NCBI RefSeq assembly: GCF_000744785.1
Contig: NZ_JQMO01000003.1
Location: forward strand, 4,464,001 to 4,528,000
Direction of reading: 5' to 3'
Length of the DNA: 64,000 bases
From: Kitasatospora azatica KCTC 9699
GTDB lineage: Bacteria; Actinomycetota; Actinomycetes; Streptomycetales; Streptomycetaceae
Part shown: one piece after another, positions 44,329-52,564 of the stretch
How positions within the stretch are numbered: the first letter of the stretch is position 1
Layout of the letters: each line of letters opens with the position of its first letter
The notes under the pieces: generated by a model
What the model was told of the DNA's origin: nothing
The model's input: only the letters and a program-made list of their open reading frames with translations
The model's database searches: none
Program-made: the position numbers and the translations under genes

Positions 44329-44460
44329 CCAGGGACCGACCGGACCGAGGGGTGGGCCAGTGGTCCCTGGCCGCAGCGGATCCCGGGCTGGTGGGGCCCC
44401 GGGACCAGTGGGGCGTGGGGAGGGGACCGGTGGCGCCGTGAACAGGGCCCGATGGTCCCT
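44329..44460. promoter_or_regulatory. Cluster of candidate DevR boxes between usp and the arc operon
   Basis: The 321-base gap 44234-44554 holds repeated TGGTCCCTGG-type sites: AGGGACCGACCGGACC (44331-44346), GGGCCAGTGGTCCCT (44354-44368), GGGACCAGTGGGGC (44401-44414) and GGCCCGATGGTCCCT (44446-44460). They fit the DosR half-site spacing and could drive both the minus-strand usp-Rv1733c genes and the plus-strand antiporter-arcABC operon. Confidence 0.6.
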
Positions 44461-44554
44461 GGGGTGACCGTCGGTCGGGACCTCAGGATCTTCACCGTGA
44501 GCGACGGACGCACCGGTGTCCGTCTCCCCGGAGCACATCGCAAAGGAGTACTCG

Positions 44555-46060
44555 ATGTCCGCACACGGTCGCGGAAGAACACAGCAGGGCAAGCCGGTTG
44601 ACGGAACCGCAGGAGCAGGCGGCGGCTTCGGGCTTCCCGCCGCGACCGCGCTGGTGGTCGGCAGCGTCATCGGTACCGGGGTGTTCGCGCTGCCGTCCGC
44701 GCTGGCACCGTACGGGCCGATCGCGCTGGTGGCGTTCGTGCTGGTGACGATCGGCGCGCTGGCACTGGCGATGGTCTTCGGGCGGTTGTCGGAGCGGGTG
44801 CCGGGAAGTGGCGGACCGTACGTCTACGCCCGGGAGGCGTTCGGCGAGTTCGCCGGGTTCCTGACCGCCTGGTCGTACTGGATCACGGCCTGGGCCGGGA
44901 ACGCGGCCATCGCGGTGGCCTGGGTCGGCTACGTCGAGGTGTTCGTCAACAAGGGCCACCACACCTGGGGTTCGGCCGGGATCGCGCTGGCGGGCCTGTG
45001 GCTTCCGGCGATCGTCAACCTGACCGGTGTGCGCAACATCGGCGCCTTCCAGGTGGTGACCACGGCGCTGAAGTTCCTGCCGCTGGCGTTCATGGCAACG
45101 GCCGGCCTGCTCTTCATCAAGGCGGGGAACTTCGGCGCGTTCAACGCGAGCGGCGGCTCGGCGCTGGGCGCCGTGTCGGCCGCCGGAGCGATCGCGCTGT
45201 TCAGCTACATCGGCCTGGAGACCGCCTCGGTGGCGGCCGGCCGGGTCCGGGAGCCGAAGCGGAACGTGCCGCGGGCCACCGTGTACGGCACGCTGGCCTG
45301 CGCCGCGATCTACCTCCTCGGCACCCTGGCGGTCTTCGGTACCGTGTCGCACACCCGACTCGGCTCCTCCACCGCGCCGTTCACCGACGCCATGAACAAC
45401 ATCGCGGGCGGCCACTGGGCCGGCAACCTGGTCGCCGCCGCGGCGATCATCTCCGGCCTCGGCGCACTGAACGGCTGGACCCTGATCTGCGCCGAGATGC
45501 CGCTGGCGGCGGCCCGCGACGGGCTCTTCCCGGCCGCCTTCGCCGGCACCCGCGGGCCCGGCGCGGTGCCGGCCTTCGGCATCGTCTCGGCCACCGTCCT
45601 GGCCTCGGTGCTGACCGTGGTCAGCTACACCCGCTTCACCAAGGTCTTCACCGAGATCGTGCTGCTGAGCGTGCTCACCGCCGTCATCCCGTACCTGGTC
45701 TCGGCCGCCGCCCAGCTGTCCTGGCTGGTGGTGCGCGGCCGTCAGCAACTGGAGCGGCGGCGCTTCGCCCGCGACGTCACCGTTGCGCTGCTCGCCCTCG
45801 CCTTCTCGTACTGGTCGATCCAGGGCAGCGGCTACCAGACCGTCTACTACGGCCTGTTCACCATCCTGCTCGGCATCCCCGTCTACATCTGGCTGAAGCG
45901 CCCGAAGACCGCGGCCCAGACCGCAGCCTTGACCGGACCCACCGAGGCCGAGCCCGCAGGCCCCACCGCTGCGCCCCTGCCGAAGGCGGCCCGCGCCGCC
46001 CACCCGGTGGGCCTGCCGACCATCCTGCGCCGTGCGCTGACCGCACGTCATCAGCACTGA
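44555..46060 (+). CDS. APC-family amino acid antiporter (arginine/ornithine exchange)
   Basis: Membrane transporter of 501 residues with about 12 helices. TM1 carries VGSVIGTGVFALPSALAP, the glycine-rich substrate loop of APC antiporters such as AdiC, CadB and PotE; TM6 has FSYIGLETASVAAG. ATG at 44555 follows AAGGAG. It heads the operon with arcA, arcB and arcC, which points to arginine uptake coupled to ornithine export, the role of ArcD-type exchangers. A different cationic amino acid is possible. Confidence 0.85.
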   Translation: MSAHGRGRTQQGKPVDGTAGAGGGFGLPAATALVVGSVIGTGVFALPSALAPYGPIALVAFVLVTIGALALAMVFGRLSERVPGSGGPYVYAREAFGEFAGFLTAWSYWITAWAGNAAIAVAWVGYVEVFVNKGHHTWGSAGIALAGLWLPAIVNLTGVRNIGAFQVVTTALKFLPLAFMATAGLLFIKAGNFGAFNASGGSALGAVSAAGAIALFSYIGLETASVAAGRVREPKRNVPRATVYGTLACAAIYLLGTLAVFGTVSHTRLGSSTAPFTDAMNNIAGGHWAGNLVAAAAIISGLGALNGWTLICAEMPLAAARDGLFPAAFAGTRGPGAVPAFGIVSATVLASVLTVVSYTRFTKVFTEIVLLSVLTAVIPYLVSAAAQLSWLVVRGRQQLERRRFARDVTVALLALAFSYWSIQGSGYQTVYYGLFTILLGIPVYIWLKRPKTAAQTAALTGPTEAEPAGPTAAPLPKAARAAHPVGLPTILRRALTARHQH

Positions 46061-46080
46061 ACCCCGAAGGAGCACCACCC

Positions 46081-47304
46081 ATGTCCACCATGCGTGTCGA
46101 TTCCGAGGCGGGCCGCCTGCGCCAGGTGATCCTGCACCGCCCGGGACTGGAACTGTCCCGGCTGACCCCGCGCAACGTCGACGAGCTGCTCTTCGATGAC
46201 ATCCTGTGGGCCAAGCGGGCCCGCGAGGAGCACGACGCCTTCGCCCAGGTGCTGCGCGACCACGGCGTGCGCGTCCACCACTACGCCGACCTGTTCGCCG
46301 AGACGCTCGACCTCGCTCCGGCCAGAGCCTGGTTGCTCGGCCAGGTCGTCACCCCGGCCACCGTCGGCCCCGCCCTGGTGGAGCCGGTCCACGAGCTGTG
46401 CCGGCAACTCGACGGCCAGACCCTGGCCGAGTACCTGATCGGCGGCGTCCTCAAGACCGATCTGCCGCTGCGCAACCCGCACAGCCTGGTCTGGCGCACG
46501 CTCGGCGAGCAGGACTTCGCGCTGCCGCCACTGCCCAACCACCTCTTCCCGCGCGACAACTCCTGCTGGATCGGCGGCCGTTACAGCCTCAACCCGATGG
46601 CCAGGCCCGCCCGCCGCCGGGAGACCCTGCACACCGCCGCGATCTACCGCTTCCACCCGCTGTTCGCGCAAGCCCCGCCCCCGCTGCTCGACGGCACCAC
46701 CACGGCTCCCGGCCTGAGCCTGGAGGGCGGCGACGTGCACGTGCTCGCACCGGGTGTGGTCATGGTCGGGATGGGAGAGCGCACCACCGCCCAGGCCGTC
46801 GAAGCCCTGGCCCAGCAGCTGTTCCTGACCAACACCGCGCACCGGCTGATCGCGGTGCGGCTCCCGGAAAGCCGCGCGTTCATGCACCTGGACACCGTCA
46901 TGACGATGATCGCCCGCGACACCTTCGCCGTCTATCCGGGCCTGGCCGACCGGCTGCACTCCTGGACCCTCACCCCCGCCCCCGAGCGCCCCGCAGGCTT
47001 CGACGCCACCCCCGACACCGACCTGGCCGCCTCCCTCGCCGAGGCGCTCGGCCTGGACAAGGTCAGCCTCCTGTCCGCAGAGCAGGACGTGCGGGCCGCC
47101 GAGCGCGAGCAGTGGGACGACGGCAGCAACTTCCTCGCCCTCGAACCCGGTGTGGTCGTCGGCTACGAGCGCAACACCACCACCAACACCCACCTGCGCA
47201 AGCAGGGCATCGAGATCGTCACCATCGCCGGATCCGAGCTGGGCCGCGGCCGCGGCGGCCCGCGCTGCATGAGCTGTCCCGTCCAGCGCGACCCCGCCAA
47301 CTAA
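46081..47304 (+). CDS. arcA: Arginine deiminase
   Basis: Cytoplasmic arginine deiminase of 407 residues converting arginine to citrulline and ammonia. Signature blocks are VILHRPGLELSRLTP, PLPNHLFPRDNSCWIGG (substrate-binding Arg/Asp) and LEGGDVHVL, plus His in FMHLDTVMTMI. The catalytic Cys396 lies in GGPRCMSCPVQRDP at the C-terminus. ATG at 46081 with AAGGAG; an ATG at 46090 is possible. First enzyme of the ADI pathway here. Confidence 0.96.
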   Translation: MSTMRVDSEAGRLRQVILHRPGLELSRLTPRNVDELLFDDILWAKRAREEHDAFAQVLRDHGVRVHHYADLFAETLDLAPARAWLLGQVVTPATVGPALVEPVHELCRQLDGQTLAEYLIGGVLKTDLPLRNPHSLVWRTLGEQDFALPPLPNHLFPRDNSCWIGGRYSLNPMARPARRRETLHTAAIYRFHPLFAQAPPPLLDGTTTAPGLSLEGGDVHVLAPGVVMVGMGERTTAQAVEALAQQLFLTNTAHRLIAVRLPESRAFMHLDTVMTMIARDTFAVYPGLADRLHSWTLTPAPERPAGFDATPDTDLAASLAEALGLDKVSLLSAEQDVRAAEREQWDDGSNFLALEPGVVVGYERNTTTNTHLRKQGIEIVTIAGSELGRGRGGPRCMSCPVQRDPAN

Positions 47305-47327
47305 CTGTCCCCCAGGAGGAATCCGTC

Positions 47328-48332
47328 ATGACCGCCAACCTGCACGGCCGCCACTACCTGCGCGAACTCGACTTCACCGCGGCCGAGATCCACCAGCTGC
47401 TCGACCTCGCCGCCGACCTCAAGGCCGCTCGCGCGGCCGGCACCGAGCGCCGGCACCTCACCGGCAGGCGCCTCGCGCTGATCTTCGAGAAGAACTCCAC
47501 CCGCACCCGCTGCGCCTTCGAAGTCGCCGCCGCCGACCAGGGCGCCACCACCACCTACCTCGGCCCCGACAGCTCCCACATCGGCCACAAGGAGTCGGTG
47601 GCCGACACCGCCCGGGTGCTCGGGCGGATGTACGACGGCATCGAGTACCGCGGCTTCGCCCAGGACACCGTCACCGAACTCGCCCACCACGCCGGCGTGC
47701 CGGTCTACAACGGCCTCACCGACGAGTGCCACCCCACCCAGAGCCTGTGCGACGTGTTCACCATGCGCGAGCACAGCCGCAAGCCGCTGGAGCAGATCTC
47801 CTTCTGCTACCTGGGCGACGCCCGCAACAACACCGCCAACTCGCTCATGGTGATGGGCAGTCTGCTCGGCATGGACGTGCGGATCGCCGCCCCGCGCGAG
47901 CTGTGGCCCGACCCGCTGCTGGTCTCCGAGTGCCTGCTGCTCGGGCAGGAGAGCGGCGCCCGCTTCACCCTCACCGACCGGGCCGAGGACGCCGTGCGCG
48001 GCGCCGACTACCTCTACACCGACGTCTGGGTCTCGATGGGCGAGGACCACGACCGGTGGAAGGAGCGCATCGACCTGCTGCTCCCGTACCAGATCAACGC
48101 CAAGACCATGGCCGCCACCGGCAACCCGGACACCGCCCTTCTGCACTGCCTGCCGGCCCTGCACGACCGGCGCACCGACCTCGGCGCCGAACTCGCCACC
48201 GAACACGGCCTGGAGGGCCTGGAGGTCACCGACGAGGTCTTCGAGTCGCCCGCCTCCCTGGTCTTCACCCAGGCGGAGAACCGCATGCACACCATCAAGG
48301 CGATCCTCGTCGCCACCCTCGGGAGGGACTGA
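47328..48332 (+). CDS. arcB: Ornithine carbamoyltransferase (catabolic)
   Basis: Enzyme of 334 residues; phosphorolyses citrulline to ornithine and carbamoyl phosphate in this operon. The carbamoyl-phosphate loop is EKNSTRTRCAFE, HPTQ is in DECHPTQSLCD, and the ornithine-side motif is LLHCLPALHD. ATG at 47328 follows AGGAGGA. The arc context argues for the catabolic enzyme rather than ArgF. Confidence 0.96.
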   Translation: MTANLHGRHYLRELDFTAAEIHQLLDLAADLKAARAAGTERRHLTGRRLALIFEKNSTRTRCAFEVAAADQGATTTYLGPDSSHIGHKESVADTARVLGRMYDGIEYRGFAQDTVTELAHHAGVPVYNGLTDECHPTQSLCDVFTMREHSRKPLEQISFCYLGDARNNTANSLMVMGSLLGMDVRIAAPRELWPDPLLVSECLLLGQESGARFTLTDRAEDAVRGADYLYTDVWVSMGEDHDRWKERIDLLLPYQINAKTMAATGNPDTALLHCLPALHDRRTDLGAELATEHGLEGLEVTDEVFESPASLVFTQAENRMHTIKAILVATLGRD

Positions 48333-48334
48333 CC

Positions 48335-49330
48335 ATGCGCATCGTCGCCGCCCTCGGCGGAAACGCCCTGCTCCAGCGGGGCGAACACCCCGACGCCGCC
48401 GTCCAGCAGCACCACATCCATGACGCCGCCCGATCACTGGCCGAACTCGTCCTCGCCGGAAACGAACTCGTGATCACCCACGGCAACGGGCCGCAGATCG
48501 GCCTGCTCGCCGTCGAGAGCGAGAGCGACCCGGCCCTGACCGTCCCCTACCCGCTGGACATCCTCGGCGCGCAGACCCAGGGCATGATCGGCACCCTGCT
48601 CGCCCGCGAACTCACCGGCCGCCTGCCCGGCCGCGCCGTCACCGCCCTGGTCACCCACACCGAGGTCGACCCCCACGATCCCGCCTTCAAGCACCCCGAC
48701 AAGTTCATCGGCGGCCAACTCACCGACCATCAGGCCAGGATGATGGAGCTCGACCGCGGCTGGACCTGTGCCCGCGACGGCGACCACCTGCGGCGCACGG
48801 TCCCTTCGCCCCTGCCGAAGGCGATCACCGAGGTGCCCGCCGTCCGCGCTCTGCTGGCGACCGGAGCCGTCGTGATCGCCGCCGGCGGCGGTGGCATCCC
48901 GGTCGTCCGCAACCCGGACACCGGCCAGGTGCGGGGCGTGGAGGCCGTGGTCGACAAGGACCGCACCGCCGCCCTGCTCGCCGAACAGCTCGACGCCGAC
49001 GCCCTGTTGATCCTCACCGACGTCACCCACGTGTTCACCCGCTTCGGCGCGGCCCACCCCGGCCCGCTCACCACCGTCACCCCCAGCCGGCTGCACGAGC
49101 TCGACCTGCCCGCCGGCTCGATGCGTCCCAAGGCCGAGGCCGCCGCGGCGTTCGCCGAACGGACCGGCAACCTCGCCGCCATCGGCCCGCTGGACGACGC
49201 CCTCGGCGCGCTCCTCGGCACCACCGGCACCACGGTCCGCGCACTGCCCGCGCCGGGTGGTCGGGGACCTGCGGCCCTGCCGGCAGGACCTGCGGCCCAC
49301 GGCCCCGCCGCACCGCACGCGGCAGCCTGA
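48335..49330 (+). CDS. arcC: Carbamate kinase
   Basis: Kinase of 331 residues that makes ATP from carbamoyl phosphate and ADP. Motifs are AALGGNALLQRGE and ITHGNGPQIGLL at the N-terminus, VIAAGGGGIPVV, and AVVDKDRTAALLAEQL for nucleotide binding. The last about 30 residues are an Ala/Pro/Gly-rich tail beyond the usual fold. Starts 3 bases after arcB. The ATP-yielding step explains why this operon belongs in an oxygen-limitation island. Confidence 0.96.
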   Translation: MRIVAALGGNALLQRGEHPDAAVQQHHIHDAARSLAELVLAGNELVITHGNGPQIGLLAVESESDPALTVPYPLDILGAQTQGMIGTLLARELTGRLPGRAVTALVTHTEVDPHDPAFKHPDKFIGGQLTDHQARMMELDRGWTCARDGDHLRRTVPSPLPKAITEVPAVRALLATGAVVIAAGGGGIPVVRNPDTGQVRGVEAVVDKDRTAALLAEQLDADALLILTDVTHVFTRFGAAHPGPLTTVTPSRLHELDLPAGSMRPKAEAAAAFAERTGNLAAIGPLDDALGALLGTTGTTVRALPAPGGRGPAALPAGPAAHGPAAPHAAA

Positions 49331-49352
49331 ACCCACCACGAAGGGAACTGTG

Positions 49353-50138
49353 ATGAACCGTCTGCAGACCGGGCCCACCACCGATGTCCTGGTGGAGACC
49401 CGCGGCGAGGTCACCCTGGCCGCACCCGACTACGCCCGGACGAAGATGCTCGCCGTGCTGGCGCGGCTGGACGAGCCGGTCCTCGCCGCCCGGGTGAAGC
49501 TCACCCAGGAGGCCAACCACGCGATGGCCAAGCCGTCGCTCGCCCAAGCCATCGTGGACCTGAACGGCAGGCCGGTTCGGGCCCACGTGGCCGCCGCCAC
49601 CATGCAGGAGGCCGTCGACCTGCTCCAGGACCGCCTGAACGCCCGGATCGCCCGCGTCCGCCACCACCGGGAGCACCACCGCCACCACGCGAGCGCACCG
49701 GTCGGCCTGCCGGACGGCGCCCGACACGAGCACCGCCCGCAGCGCCACGCCCGCGGTGAACAGGAGCGGCGGATCGTGCGGCACAAGTCCTACAGCCTGG
49801 CGCGGCAGACGGCCTGGGAGGCGGTGTTCGAACTGGAAGCCATGGACTACGACTTCCACCTGTTCACCGACGCGGCGAGCGGCTGCGACAGCGTGGTCCA
49901 CCGCGACCCGGCCGACGACGGGTACCGGCTGACCACCACCGACCCGCAGGCCGAACCGGTGCCCGGGCTGCCGGTGACCACGCTCGACGTGCCGCAGCTC
50001 GATGCGGCCGACGCGGTCGCGCGCCTGGACCTCAGCGGCCTGCCGTTCGTGTTCTTCACCGACGCTGCCACCGGCCGCGGGAATGTGCTGTACCACCGCT
50101 ACGACGGCCACTACGGCCTCATCACTCCCGTGCTGTAG
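49353..50138 (+). CDS. RafH-like dual-domain ribosome hibernation factor
   Basis: Protein of 261 residues. The N-terminal S30AE/HPF-like domain (about 1-105) would bind the 30S decoding site, a His/Arg-rich linker (RHHREHHRHH) follows, and a C-terminal domain (about 145-261) has AVFELEAMDYDFHLFTDA and LPFVFFTDAATGRGNVLY, repeated halves of the long-HPF dimerisation type. Mycobacterial RafH is the DosR-controlled hypoxic hibernation factor with this layout. ATG at 49353 preferred over the adjacent GTG. 22 bases after arcC, so probably in the same transcript. Confidence 0.82.
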   Translation: MNRLQTGPTTDVLVETRGEVTLAAPDYARTKMLAVLARLDEPVLAARVKLTQEANHAMAKPSLAQAIVDLNGRPVRAHVAAATMQEAVDLLQDRLNARIARVRHHREHHRHHASAPVGLPDGARHEHRPQRHARGEQERRIVRHKSYSLARQTAWEAVFELEAMDYDFHLFTDAASGCDSVVHRDPADDGYRLTTTDPQAEPVPGLPVTTLDVPQLDAADAVARLDLSGLPFVFFTDAATGRGNVLYHRYDGHYGLITPVL

Positions 50139-50176
50139 AGGCATGGGTCAGGCCCGGCGGCCGTGGGGGTTCGGCC

Positions 50177-50233
50177 GGGCACGAAGAGCAGAGCCGGGGA
50201 CGGTGTGGGGCCGTCCCCGGCTCTCGCGTGCCC
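50177..50233 (+). terminator. Terminator after the arc-rafH operon
   Basis: AGAGCCGGGGACGG (50190-50203) pairs with CCGTCCCCGGCTCT (50211-50224) around 7 bases. An outer GGGCACG/CGTGCCC pair (50177-50183, 50227-50233) extends the stem. Confidence 0.8.
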
Positions 50234-50504
50234 GCTGCACGGTGGCGGGGAACCCGGTCAGCGCAATTGCCCGGTGGGTCTTGCCTCGTCGGTCCGGCGC
50301 GCTGCTTGCGCCGTGCGCCGGCGGCGCAGCTCCGGTGGCGTGGCAGCGGTTCGCGTCGGACACGGTCCACTCGTCCAGGACTCCACGGCACTGGGCGGCG
50401 GTGACGGGTGGCAGGTCACGTTCCCGGCCGATCCGGGCGGATCACCGTCAGGTGCCGGGTCCGGCGAACGCCCTCGGAAGGTCGGTACAGGCCGGGACAG
50501 CGAA
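50234..50504. other. Gene-free spacer between two terminators
   Basis: This spacer lies between the arc-operon terminator and the one serving the convergent usp gene. I see no reading frame with family features or suitable start signals, and no recognisable RNA. Confidence 0.5.
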
Positions 50505-50546
50505 GAGGGTGGTGGACGCCCGGGCTTGCCGGAGTCCACCACCCTC
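50505..50546 (-). terminator. Terminator of the minus-strand usp gene
   Basis: GAGGGTGGTGGAC (50505-50517) pairs perfectly with GTCCACCACCCTC (50534-50546) around 16 bases, just beyond the stop codon of the convergent universal stress gene. Confidence 0.75.
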
Positions 50547-50561
50547 GATGTTGTGGGCGGG

Positions 50562-51437
50562 TCAGTCGTGCGGGACGACAGCTACAGGTGACTGCGCGTG
50601 GTGGAGTACGGCGTGAGCGACCGGCCCGAGCCGCATGCCGGCGTGGTGGTGCGGGCGGCGCCGGCGGCCCACCACGAGGAGTTCCGCGTCGGCGCAGGCA
50701 TCGACCAGGGCCGCCGCTCCGCTGCCGATCCGGCTGTCCCGGACCACCACGACCTCGGGGTACTTCTCCTGCCAGCCGGTCATCGCCAGCGTGAGGAGTT
50801 CGTCCTCGATCGTCCGGAACTGCTCGGCCTCCGGCTGCGGGGGCACCCAGCCGGCGTAGCCCCACACCGGCGGCGGCGTCCAGCCGTGCACGGCGCGTAG
50901 CACCGCGCCGCGCCGGACGGCCTCGCGGAAGGCGAAGTCGAGGACGTCCGCGGCGGGCTCGCGGGTGTCGACACCGACGACCACCTCGGGTCCGTCGGGC
51001 TGGGCGGGGCGCTCGGTCTCGCCGGAGCGGACCAGCACGGTGGGGACCTCGCTGCGGGCGGCGACGGCCAGACCGATGGAGCCGACCATGAGTCCGCCGA
51101 AGCCGCCGAGCCCGCGGGAGCCGAGGACCAGCATGTGAGCGTCGGCGGCCGCGTCGACCAGCACGTCGACCGGCTCGCCGCCCCCGATCAGCTCGGCGCG
51201 GATCTCCAGGCTCGAATGGGTGATCCGGATCGCCTGCTTGGCGTCGGACAGCATGCGTGTGGTCAGGGCGCGGACATCAGCCGGTTGGCCGGGGTCGGCG
51301 TGGAGGTCGTCGAGCCAGGTCTGGGCGTGGACCAGGCGCAGCGGAAGGCCCTGGCGGGCGGCCTCGTCGGCCGCCCAGCGGGCGGCGGCGATGCTCTGCG
51401 CCGAGCCGTCGATCGCGGCGAGCAGGTGGTCGGCCAT
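50562..51437 (-). CDS. Tandem-domain universal stress protein
   Basis: Two UspA domains in 291 residues. Domain 1 starts HLLAAIDGSAQS and has ATP motif GSRGLGGFGGLMVGSIGLA. Domain 2 starts VVVGVDTREPAADVLDFAF and has GRRRRPHHHAGMRLGPVAH. ATG at 51437 with GGAAAGGA upstream. Close relative of the 43349-44233 protein, including the HGWxPP segment in domain 2. Belongs to the DevR-type stress set by context. Confidence 0.92.
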   Translation of the reverse strand: MADHLLAAIDGSAQSIAAARWAADEAARQGLPLRLVHAQTWLDDLHADPGQPADVRALTTRMLSDAKQAIRITHSSLEIRAELIGGGEPVDVLVDAAADAHMLVLGSRGLGGFGGLMVGSIGLAVAARSEVPTVLVRSGETERPAQPDGPEVVVGVDTREPAADVLDFAFREAVRRGAVLRAVHGWTPPPVWGYAGWVPPQPEAEQFRTIEDELLTLAMTGWQEKYPEVVVVRDSRIGSGAAALVDACADAELLVVGRRRRPHHHAGMRLGPVAHAVLHHAQSPVAVVPHD

Positions 51438-51524
51438 GGGTGAATCCTTTCCGGAGTGGGGTACGCGGGACGCGTGATCGTGTCGGGCCAGTCTTCGTGG
51501 GCGCGGGTTGTCGGACCAGGGCCG

Positions 51525-51570
51525 GCCGGTGCCCGGCGCGCGGTCCGAAGGTCCTGTAGCGGGCACCGGC
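51525..51570 (-). terminator. Hairpin downstream of the oleate hydratase pseudogene
   Basis: GCCGGTGCCCG (51525-51535) pairs with CGGGCACCGGC (51560-51570). It lies just past the stop of the minus-strand pseudogene and probably was its terminator. Confidence 0.6.
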
Positions 51571-51583
51571 CCGGTTGCGGTGT

Positions 51584-52247
51584 TCACGCGAAGGCGGTCC
51601 GCAGGGCCCGCAGGGCTGTGGCGGGTTCGGCGAGCGCGTGGTGGACCGGCGGGATGGGCGGCTTGAGGCCGAGCAGCTGGTAGACGGCGTGCATGGCGCC
51701 GCGCACGGAGTACTCGACGGTGAAGACGACGTCCTCGGGGATCTCGACGTACTGGCCGAGGAAGGCGAAGTTGCGGGCGCCGTGCGGGATCACGCGCGGG
51801 CGGTCGTGAACGGCGCGGCGGGCGAACTGGCTGGTGATGTAGGGCATCATCACCGTGGTCACGGTCGTGGTGGCGCGGACCTCGTCGGCGATGGCCTCGA
51901 AGCCGAGCTGGCCCAGGAGTTCGCTGAGGATCTCCTGCCCGGTGCACTCGGCCATGGCCTTGCCGGTGTGCTCGCCGGGGTGTCGATGAACAGGCCGTAG
52001 CCCCACAGGGTGAACACATCGTCCGGCTGCCCGTCGAAGTGCGGCGGGCGGGGGACGACGATCGACATCAGCCAGGGCGAGTCCTTGAAGGTCATCAGGG
52101 CGCCCGTGCCCGGGGCGTTGCCGCTGAACTCCTCGATCCGCTTCAGCAGCGGATGTCGCCGTCCCGGATCAGGAAGGCCGCGGCGGCCAGGGCGGCGATC
52201 CCGCCGCCGACCAGGTAGGCATTCGTCTGACGCGCACTGTCGATCAT
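51584..52247 (-). pseudogene. ohyA: Oleate hydratase pseudogene (internal deletion plus frameshifts)
   Basis: The first 32 codons encode NAYLVGGGIAALAAAAFLIRDGD, the FAD-binding start of oleate hydratases. At about 52148 the frame jumps directly to the C-terminal third (LLKRIEEFSGNAPGTGALM, SPWLMSIVVPRPP, FTLWGYGLFIDTP), losing roughly 340 residues. A second one-base shift follows at FIDTP, and the frame resumes with EHTGKAMAECTGQEILSELL through MMPYITSQFARR and FLGQYVEIPEDVVFTVEYSVR. The homologue at 62705-64000 gives the reference order. No functional hydratase can be made. Confidence 0.88.
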
Positions 52248-52427
52248 GTCGTGTTCCGTTCGTTCGCTGAGGCCGGCCCTGCGACAAGTCAGCAGGGGGT
52301 GCCGCCAGCCTCCGCTGGCGCCTCCGCCGGCGCAGGCGCGCGGGCCGACGGGCCCCGCGCTCCAGGGCCGTTCGTCCTCGGCGTTGCGCCCATCACGCCC
52401 CGCCCGGGTTGTGCGGGAGGTTCGGCT

Positions 52428-52442
52428 GGGCCGCAAGTCCCT
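52428..52442. promoter_or_regulatory. Candidate DevR box upstream of xfp
   Basis: GGGCCGCAAGTCCCT resembles the DosR box and lies 123 bases before xfp. The 317-base gap 52248-52564 also holds GCGCGGGCC/GGGCCCCGCGC arms (about 52337-52359) and several GGGCC/GGCCC repeats. I see no gene in it. Confidence 0.45.
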
Positions 52443-52564
52443 CTCCCAGCCGCTGGGCCATGACCCGGTCGGCCCTGTGTCCGGCCGGGTGCGGGGCGTG
52501 ACGATGGACATGGCCCGCCGTCGGCGGCCAGCGAAGTCGACCGATTCCCAAGGAGACCGCCGCC

